From Lucifuga dentata (taxonomy: Eukaryota; Chordata; Actinopteri; Ophidiiformes; Bythitidae): DNA of 64,000 nt. Each line of letters starts with the position of its first letter. The first letter of the stretch is position 1. A model generated the notes under the pieces. It did no database searches. It was not told the DNA's origin and worked only from the letters and a program-made list of their open reading frames with translations. Shown piece after piece: positions 23,750 to 64,000 of the stretch. Position numbers and translations under genes: made by a program. Where the stretch lies: positions 1 to 64,000 of the forward strand of contig VXCM01002052.1 of assembly GCA_014773175.1 (NCBI GenBank), written 5' to 3'.

Positions 23750-26700
23750 TGTTTTGATATATATATTTTTTTGCTATTCAATACTGTAGATAAACTAGGC
23801 ATTCTGTTTTTATTCCAAGGATAATGCGAATCAGCAACACCTGCACACAAACAGAGGAGCTGTTGGGATATAGATAAATTCGGATACATTCAATAATTCT
23901 AGTGATATGAACAAAAATCATAGAACAACCAAACTATTCTCATCTCTATTTATAGAATAAAATGGACTTAAGTGCCAAAACTTTTGGACATATATTTCCC
24001 TCCCCCACTCTCCCCATGCTTGAGTCACAGGATTAAATGGGATGAAAAGTGATTGCAAATTCAATGCAGGTGGGAGATTAAAAATGATACGTGATGCAAA
24101 ATACTTCACACAGGATGACTGTTGGATCACTTTGTTTTAATGCAGCCTAAACTGAAATGGGAACACTTTTGGTTTAGCCTCTGACTGTCAGGAAATCCAG
24201 TCAGTGCGGACTCTCAGACTACAAATCTGGTCAAGTTCATTATAGAAGAGATGGTGAGCAGGAGAGAAGTCAGAGCTGTGTCTGCCTGATAATGAAAATG
24301 AACCTCAAACGAGCACGGTTTCTGTCTTAAAATATGCAAAGAGACCCAGGAAGTAGTCAGCTGCTATGAAGAGAGACTCTCTACCAACTCTTACAGCACA
24401 GTTCCATCCAGAACTCACTGATCTGCACTTTCATGTAATTGTATTTCACTTTCTTTAAGAACTTTATGGACTAACCCAGATGGACTCAAAAAAAGAACAT
24501 TTCTATGGACAGAGAGCCCATTAAGTGAAACTCCTATTTCTGTAAAATTACCAGCATGAATTTTTAAGAATGTCTTCTTCCCTAGCAAAATGTAAATCTT
24601 AATTTAAAAGTTTTATCTAATTCTAAATTGGTCAAATAGGATTTGGACAGTTTCTTTGGTTGAAAAGGTAACTTTTGCACAAATGCACCAATTTCAAGAC
24701 ACTGATTCTTGCACAAAAAATACAGTACAAACATAGCACTTGTTTAGGGGAAAGCACCAAGGGGCCAAACATGATCATAAAATGCTCTATTTTTAGTTTT
24801 AAGAATAAAAAGAAGCAAATTAAAATATTAAGATGGTATTCGGGAATTCCTGAAAACAAAAGCAGAGAGCCACTTGAGTCGGTTCATGATATTTATATCT
24901 TGGGGTTGTATTAAGGCACTATAATGAACTTAAAGTGCATATGGGAGTCTGGAGAAGCTAAAAATGATGGAAATGGTACAAGTGTGGCCCTTTAATAATC
25001 ATAGTTTGTCAACTTATGCTTCAGTGTCAACTTTGTCCAAATTTACAGTCTAAATCTAGTCACATACAATCAGTTCTATTTCGGGAGTGGGGGGCATAAT
25101 GTCCTACAGCAATGTCTAATCAAATTAGTTTGTTTTAAACGCAATGAAGCTTAATAGAATTAACCAAAATGTGTGTTAAATGTTGCAATGGGAGGAAAGG
25201 AGACCTAAACGTGGCCTTAACAGAAATGAAGCGAAATGCAATAAATTTCACAATAAAATTAAATTTGCAAAGCAATAGTCACAAAAGGTTATGTGAACAG
25301 AGTAGCAGTGGCTTCAACACAATGCGAGTGAAATTCCTCATGAAATCTTTCGGGTAATTCAATCGTTCTATTTTTCCATCAGTTCACAACCAGAGCAGGC
25401 AGGGGCCAATATTCTATCTGCACTGTCAAGATAAACTAAAGCTTTAAAAGTAATAAAATGGTAAAAGCAATTACCAAGCCACAGCAAAACTGACTGGTTT
25501 CAGAAACCTGAAAGTCTGAGGGAAATGTAAGTACTTAAAGTCTTCACTGAAAAACAGCCATGATACGCAGGCTGGTTTTTGCTATGAAAGCTGCTTCTCT
25601 CTATTTCTATAATCTGCCAAAACATATCAATGCAAGTCGACTTTTCTCCTCATTCTCAGCAGTGTTGCGACTAAAAAGAAAAAAAGGGAATAGGATGCCA
25701 AATGGTACATGGTAAATCAAATTAAGCATGGATGTTTCAGAATGTTTTTGTTGAGTCAAACATTACATAATGGAGAAATTGTCCTTTCAGTGATAATGGT
25801 GAAACAAATTTGGAGGTCGATATGGGTTTGACATTGAAGTGAGGCAAAATTACAGCAAAGTGGAAGTAATGGAGGTAATGAAACTCAAGCATCGTCCATC
25901 CCCATTCAGCAACTCAGGTTTGGGGTTATTAGTGGTAAACAGGAGGGACAGGACAGGATATTTATAATCCAGTACTTCGTAGGTTCCTTCCCATTTATTG
26001 TTCGTACATATTATTCACCCACAAACACACACTGTAAGAGTTGTATCAACATTAATGGGATCATTTCCACATCTGGCCAGGTTTTGCATTCACCATCTAA
26101 GGTAATGACTTTAGCTACATTTATACCACCAGATACAAGCAACCCAATTTTCGAGAAGGTTGAAGCAGACCCAATTCTGACGTTTTGCTCACATATGGCA
26201 CATATCAGATATGTGATGAGCTACAGTCACCTGGAAATAAATCCAAATTTTATGAGATATCTGCCAATGCGACTGTCATCTAAACACAGATTGGAATTTC
26301 GATGAGCAGATCATCAAATATGACGCTCATGAATTACGATAATCCTAACCCATCTTAAATGTTTCCCTATGCATTCAAAAGTTAATATCTCATCGATTAT
26401 TGATTGCTTTCAGCAATGCGATCCCACCAATGTTAAGTCCTTTCTTTCATCTCTTTGGCTGTGCTGCAACAAATGATCTTAATCTTCTCTGCATTAACAT
26501 GTAGTTAGATTGTAGAGAAGTAAAGATGCTTTAGAAAGCTTGTATAATTATTTCTATCTCATTTCTGTCATTGCAGTGTTTCTTTGACCGCCATCTTGGA
26601 AACTATACCCCATTTGCGAATGTGGATTGTTCCAGGTCTAAACTGTCTAAAGAGGGATTGGCTTAGGGACCAAAAAGAAGATGGCTAGACACAAATTGAA

Positions 26701-29403
26701 ATTGGGAATAAAAACCTTAAGAGTCCTGTTGTAATATTAACAGAGTCATCCTGATGATGATGATGATGATGATGGTTCTCTCCTGGTTCTCACTTTAAAA
26801 ATCAGTGTTTGTGTATACTACCTCCCTGGTTGCCACTCGTTTCCCCAAATGAAATGAGTGGCAATCAAATGTTATCCATATTAATTCAAAGAGTCAGTGT
26901 GAAGAGTGACAGCATTAGAGGTGTAAACACTGTTTTCCTATCATCCGTTTCATCATTTCCAATTTAATGCATGAGAGTAATTTGCTTTGCAGCGGCTCTC
27001 CTGCTGTCGCGGCTCTGAGGAAGAAGCCTTCTGAAACAATTTCATGATGAATGCAACAAAACCAAAGCATCGCTACTTTGTTCAATGGGAGTGAGCTGTC
27101 AGACGTTCATCTGGATAAAAGAGGCAAATGTAATCCAGTCGGGGAAAAACTCAGTGACTTGGTTGCATCCGTACTTCAAAGTTACATTTTCAGCTGAAGA
27201 TTTCGAGAGCGTTATAACGTAAAGATACCGTCATCTTCCTGAGGCCAAGGTTAGAGATCACGTACCACATCTTGATTTTCAGACTAAATACCACGCTCAA
27301 GCTACAGACAAATGAGAAAGTGGGTCCAGGCTTAGAAAAAATGTCCGAAGAACAGATTTTGACATCATACTTAATCTCAAATGTGCCACTTGTTGCTCTG
27401 TAACTTCGTGCTACAGCTTTGATCCAACTTTTTGGAAATGATGAAAAAAAACTAAGACGTGGTCCTAAGGAAATGTATCACAGTTGAAGTCTCTACTTTG
27501 ACCAGCATGTGTCTTTTTGACCTGAAGCATCTGAGAGCAACAAAGGCAGGATAGTAGTAACTGATACTTGTGTGTTATTATGCAGAAATTGAAGAAAATC
27601 AATTTAGATGGACTTAACAAAATTGTCTCAGGTTTTCCTATCTTTCAGTTTCATCAGTGGTTCCATACAATGTCAGTACTTGTTCTGGGTAAACATTCAT
27701 CTTATTTACTGGTGTCCAGACCATCCTTGTAGACATAAACAGCTATATCCAGTTGTTAGTAATAAAGATGAATTGGGGAACTTAGCAAAAATGCAAAAAC
27801 AGAAGGGATAATTTGTGACAGATTGCTGATACACACACACACACACACACACTCTCTCTCTCTCTTACATACATACATTCTCTCTCCAACCTCACTAAGT
27901 GCTTTTTTTCACCAACCCTAACTCTTTTTTAACCCCTTTGCTCTGGACGCAGCTGTATCAGCAAGCAGAATTCCAACCCTGCCTTAGAAAAAAGAAAAAA
28001 AAAAAAGCAGAGCCGAGTCAAAAAGTAATGATAGAATATGTGCCTCCAATGTGGCCTTTGAAACTCGCTAAATATTTAATTCATCTGCAGCCAGAGACTC
28101 ATGGCCTCCAAAGAAACCTTCAACACCCTCAGGAGCAGGCTGTCGGGGGAACAACAGGGTTTCCAATTACTCATCTCATCACAGAAAGCAAGCAGTGTAT
28201 AAAAAATGGAGAATGGAGAGAAGAAAGAATCAAAACAGTCCAGAGTGTCTCTCGCTGACTCACGCAGGCCAGTGCATGGCTGCCCACTATATAGTTCACT
28301 TGCACAGAGATCTTGAAGAGCTACAGGCCAATTTCTTTGCTTAAAGTTGACCGTAAAATTCCCTTTGGGTTTCGGCGGAGGGCGGCGTGAATAGTCATCA
28401 CAGCGCTGTGTGCGGCGTCACCCTGTCAGCTGCAGTGTCAGGTGAAGCTATTCCCCAAAATATGGAAAATGAGAAAGAAACCATGTAAAGTCACAAAAAG
28501 CTGTTGACATTTCTTATCATCGTCTCGTCTCTGCGTGGTTTCGTTTTTTTTTTTTTTTTTGTCTTGTCTCCTGAGCCTTTGCCGCCGGAGAGTTTTCTTG
28601 AATGTGTTTCAGCAAATAAAAGAACGTTTCTCTTGCCATCTGCTCGGGATCTATGGATGTCCTCTGTTGGCAGGCAGGCAAAGAACTGATGCTTCTCCTC
28701 CCCTAACTGAATCAAATAGTGGATGTCAGGGGTCAGGGGTCAGGGGTGTGTAGGAGAAGGACACAACATGGCGGGAGAAGGTCAATGAAAAGAGGATTTC
28801 CAAAATTGTCAAAAGGGAACAGATAAAGAAAAAGGTACGTAATGGATGAATGGGAAATGAAAAAAAGACAGAAGAGAGAAGTTTTAAGTATGAATATTAG
28901 CAGTATTCACAGTTTAACAGTTTTACTTAAAAAATCTGAAATAATTACAATGACAGAACCATCAGTCTGAGAGATACAGATCAAAGAAAATGCAGCAAAA
29001 GAAATCTAATTAGCTTTTCTGTGTCCTGCTGTAAAAATGGAGCTAGAAGCTGGATTAGAAGCTGGAGTCTGACTGCTTCTCCAGATTTGATCTAATGGCT
29101 GGATGTGTGACAATCTGATAAATCCAAGAAGCTGATATGCATCACGTAATCAATAACCAATAATCAACTTTGGGTGAATGTGCACATTTTTTATCAATAG
29201 AAAAACGGGTACTAAATGCAGTTGGGAGTCTTGTGTGTCTCGATTTATGTACTGGAAGTACAGATCTCTTGTATAATTCAGTTGCTGATAATTTTTTTCG
29301 GTAAATTTAACTAAATTTCACGAATCTAGACATTCAGGCTCTAAACCTGCTTTCATTGTTTTATTTCAGAACTCAAGTAGTATGACATCATCAGCATGCA
29401 TAC

Positions 29404-29545
29404 GCTGGGGTCCAAAAGTCTGAGACCACGTGAAAATGCTTCTGTTTTGCATTCTTTTTTAAAAATTTAATACAAGATTTTTCATTACAAATGATAATAT
29501 CATCTTAAGAATTTGAGTGAAAAGTTGAATCTTTGAAAAATGTAC
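29404..29545 (-). mobile_element. half of a TIR-type MITE close to the csmd2 stop
   Basis: CTGGGGTCCAAAAGTCTGAG, then ACCACGTGAAAATGCTTCTG and on to about 29,545, matches the reverse complement of the right half of the element at 48,916-49,275. It lies 158-299 bases downstream of the stop codon, so it may be transcribed. Confidence 0.65.
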
Positions 29546-29587
29546 ATGAATATGACAGAATATCTTCGTATACTGTATATGAAAATC

Positions 29588-29600
29588 TTTATTTTTTATT
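29588..29600 (-). promoter_or_regulatory. candidate proximal polyadenylation signals (two overlapping AATAAA)
   Basis: Two AATAAA hexamers on the csmd2 sense strand lie 103-115 bases after the stop codon. They are the first such signals downstream of the coding exon. Confidence 0.35.
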
Positions 29601-29702
29601 TATATTACTAAGTTTCTACCTCTTGGTTGTAAATAAAGTTTGTCTGTAAATCAATAAAAACTGACCTGTCTGTCTGATTCTTACCTTTAGAGGAAGCAGT
29701 CG

Positions 29703-60897
<31,195 letters not shown>

Positions 60898-63800
60898 CTG
60901 TGGAGAGACAAAATAAAGGCAGGAACAGTAATGTAATTAATCTGAATTATAAGCAAAGGTGTCAGTGGTTCTGTTTTGTTCATAATTGCAGATAACTTTA
61001 ATGGATGCTTATTTTTTTCAGACGATATAATTTACCCTGAAACATAAATTGGATTGTGTTGCAGTTTACCATTGTTGCTGGAGGACAAATCAATGTGACT
61101 AAAAGCACAGCTATGGTAATTGTCATTCTGGTCTTGATGCTATTGCAGGAAATGCAGCTGTCCGCGTTAAGTCAGCCTCGGAAATTATTTGGTAATATTA
61201 CTGGACTGCAGTGAGCATATTCTCTCCATTTTGCTCGTTGTCAGAGTGTGACAGCGCTGGGAGATTAACTTGGCAGCTAAACGCTCAAATGGATGATGCA
61301 TGGAAGCCTGTCGCCATGACACGTCTGGCCAAACCACGTCTATTCCGCTCACCTCATTTCCTGCTGTCATTGGTATTCTTGAGGGACATCTCCATGTCCA
61401 TCTCCTCTGACATTTCCCCATATCAGTCTGTGATATTAAATATTACACTGTGCTCCTGTGAAGGTAATCTCTTAATCTTAAACAGCAGAACACCCCAAAA
61501 AGTAAGCTGCAACATCAAAGGACATCGATGCTGCAATGATGACATCATGTTACAGCTACATTGTTTTTTCCTTCAAATTGTTTTTGTTGCTCATCTAATT
61601 AGGTTGACTGTGTTGAAAAGGCAGCCGGTGAAACAACTTTTTTCCACGGGAGAGAAAGATAGACATCTTTGCTTTGTTTCTTTGCACGCTTTAAAATGTG
61701 ATTTTCCGGCTTGAAATCGGGTAATTTAACAACAAATCTACAAAGAGCACATTTCCTCTCAAATGAAACTGACTGCTTCCTGTATCACCAAGCACAGATT
61801 CCTAAGGGCCCCCTTTGGAATCTACCAAAGTACTTAGTTTGATCACTGAAGACGTCTCTGCTGGAAGTCAATCCAACAGCTTGTTAAGCACTTTTCCAAT
61901 TAACAACAGACCATTTCAAACTCCAAACAAAACCATAGATTTACCTTGTTAAACACCTGCCAGAGGCTATTCCTTGAGTCATAGCAGAAATCAAGAAAAT
62001 GCCAGAGTGCACAAGACCAGGTGCTATTTTCGTGCGTGTGTGTGTGAATGTGAGTGTGTGTGAATGTGAGTGTGTTTGTCATCTAAATGTGGCAGCTCTA
62101 GCTGGCAGTGTAAATGCTCCTGTTGTGCACCACTATTTGAACACCACAGCCTATTCTGCCGTAGGATAAGGCAGCATTTGGCACTTACAGGTCCTTCATT
62201 ATGGTGAAAAATTCAATGTTCTAAATCACACTCAAGCAGCGATTCCTCTGTGAACACAAGGTGTGTGTGTAAATTTGTTTTGGTGTGCGTGGATGAGCAC
62301 AGGTGTGATTATGCATTGGTCTCTCTTGGCCTCTTGTCTCTGTGTTCATTGGAAAGATATTATTAAATCTGCAGAAAAAATGGTGGCAGACAGCCTGGGT
62401 TTAAAAAAAAAGTGGTTACAAATAGTTCTCAGTGTTTGTTTCCACTTGGCTGGTGTATCGACTGGGTGGAGTTTACTGCCTCAGGAAATGTCAGGCAAGC
62501 TGTCAGTCACAGGAGCATCCTAAACTGACTTCAAAACAACCTTCCAACAACTTTTACCAGTTGTTCTAAGGTGTTACAAGTAAAAGCCAATGAAGATCCA
62601 TGCATTAATGAGCTGCTGCAAAGTTAAGAGCAGCAGTTTATACTTCTTCCTCTGGTGTCCAAGTGAAATTGACGTTAAGTCTCCAAAAGAAACCTAAATT
62701 CTCTGCTTTAGAGCTCGGCATTTTAAATGAATCATTTCCCTAAAATGTAAACAAGTACAACAGTAACGCCTCTTTCAAGGCTAAGAATAAAAGATGCTGG
62801 TAACAGGCGTTTATGAATGTGGCTGTGTATTTGCCCTAAACATGTTAAATCTGGCGCTGTGTTTTATGAATTACCCTCTTTAAGTCGATACTCATATTGA
62901 AATCTGAAAGTAGTGGCAAAGATAAAATTTGAATACTGATTTGGATTTGTGACAAATATTTACACTGCAGCCAAATATTTTACATGTGGACAACAAACTT
63001 ATAAGTTAAAAGTGAAAATATAGTACTTGATATGAAAATACCAAAAGTACAGGTCAGAGCACATACAGAGGACCAAATTTGACTTTTTTTTTCTTTTTCC
63101 CTCAACATCTATGCTAATACTGACATATCTGTGATTAAGCAATATTTGCTGATCATATCAACCCCACCAATTAATTTGGGCTCTATGATGGATAAGGCAG
63201 CTACACTGGGACAGATACAGCAGTAATGCTGTTGGCTGAGGGAATACTACTTCTTAATGTGTACTATATACAAGTTTGACATCCACTTTCGGAAGTTAAA
63301 ATGACAGTTATCAATGGTTCCAGGTGAAATCCTTTACACTCCCGTTTACCTCAGTTGATCTGACTCAAAAGGTTTAAGTCAATGATCGTGAAAGTGTCTC
63401 AGCCTGGGAATAGCCTATGAAATCTAGAAGATCACCAAATGAAGATAAGATGCACGTTGTCATGACCTTTCATAAAACCCCAGCTTGTCTTAAGAACTGC
63501 CTTCAGCGTGTCTTGGAGGCGACAGAAGGAGGCAGGCAGGAGCACTCACCTATCCGCTGCTACTTATTAAACTAATCCACTTTGAAATGAAGCGTCAGTC
63601 TGTTTGGCTGAAAACAAAAGGGTATTAGGGAACAAATCTGACAGCTGGAAAAAAAAAAAAAAAAAAAAAAAGAGAGAGGCAGCTTCTGCACACAAGATGG
63701 GATCAGTGCTGATAAGGCTCAAAATGAAATTTCACTTTAATGAGACAAGGGATTGAATAAACAGGTAAGAGGAATGACAAGTCTCTGAGACATTCCTTCT

Positions 63801-64000
63801 GTTTGAGTGTGAAATCTTTATGATGTGCAACAGCCACTCATTAAACAGTGCATACACACGTGCATTCCAGTGAGCACGAATGAATGTGCATAAATTTGCA
63901 ATATAGCAAGCTTGCAGTAAGACAATATAGGTTGGCATTTAGTTAGCATAAGCTGAGGAGTGATACCAAGCTGATTGAAGGAGATGGGCTACAACATTAG
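60898..64000 (-). other. csmd2: csmd2 intron upstream of the first visible exon
   Basis: 3.1 kb to the window edge. Short TG tracts near 62,034-62,072 and an A-run at 63,651-63,671. I found no CUB or Sushi exon here; the preceding Sushi exon must lie beyond 64,000. Confidence 0.5.

Larger units (their letters stand above)
23108..29702 (-). other. possible long 3' UTR / downstream region of csmd2
   Basis: No other gene is visible between the csmd2 stop and about 23.1 kb. On the minus strand AATAAA signals occur at 29,588-29,593 and 29,595-29,600, about 105 bases after the stop, so a very short 3' UTR is possible. A second AATAAA lies at 23,108-23,113, preceded at about 23,235-23,275 by two TGTACATA (Pumilio-type) motifs. 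The block is AT-rich and mostly single-copy. Contents include the MITE half at 29,404, a (GAT)n tract at 26,752-26,774, CA/TC repeats at 27,832-27,864, and three GTCAGGG units at 28,726-28,747. A transcript reaching 23.1 kb is inference only. Confidence 0.3.

Noticed and set aside
61211..61714. 167-codon plus-strand ORF
   Set aside because: Opposite strand within a csmd2 intron, no domain recognised, consistent with chance.

Overview
This window is genomic DNA from a ray-finned fish, most likely a spiny-rayed teleost. The reasons are spliced vertebrate exons with canonical GT/AG borders, abundant CA/GA microsatellites, and teleost-type repeats: a SINE-like element ending in GGATGGAT-type repeats, hAT, pogo/Tigger and Harbinger-type MITEs, and LINE fragments. 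The species cannot be named from this sequence alone.

Only one protein-coding gene is recognisable. It is the 3' part of a CUB-and-Sushi-multiple-domains gene on the minus strand, running from about 60,897 (first exon seen) to the stop codon at 29,703. Twenty-four exons (3,767 coding bases, 1,254 residues) join in one uninterrupted frame and give, in order: the last CUB domain (2 exons), 15 tandem Sushi/CCP domains (16 exons), a juxtamembrane extracellular region (4 exons), one transmembrane helix, and a 55-residue cytoplasmic tail ending in a class I PDZ ligand (-TAV). The last-CUB plus 15-Sushi layout is that of CSMD proteins. The tail and membrane-proximal sequence fit CSMD2 better than CSMD1 or CSMD3 as I remember them. 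The N-terminal part (13 more CUB/Sushi pairs) lies beyond 64,000.

Region by region: 1-23,107 is intergenic DNA downstream of the gene. It holds microsatellites, a nested hAT/pogo pair (6,211-7,315), an 860-bp GA-rich tract (8,440-9,280), a LINE tail with a 5' inversion (12,340-12,828), a solo-LTR-like repeat (13,069-13,461), further MITEs (15,275-16,160) and several low-repeat blocks that may be conserved noncoding elements. 23,108-29,702 is non-repetitive AT-rich DNA downstream of the stop codon and may be a long 3' UTR. 29,703-60,897 is csmd2 with intronic repeats. 60,898-64,000 is intron sequence with no exon that I could find.

The assembly has one 153-bp N gap (54,940-55,092) and many single-N joins. 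At least eight of these joins are flanked by near-identical 54-67-bp direct duplications, which look like unmerged contig overlaps rather than biology. I did not find a novel multi-gene system. The most interesting items are the complete csmd2 C-terminus with one extra cysteine, a Harbinger-type MITE with a possible MADF-gene remnant, the twin-primed LINE, a perfect 17-bp hairpin, and the candidate long 3' UTR.
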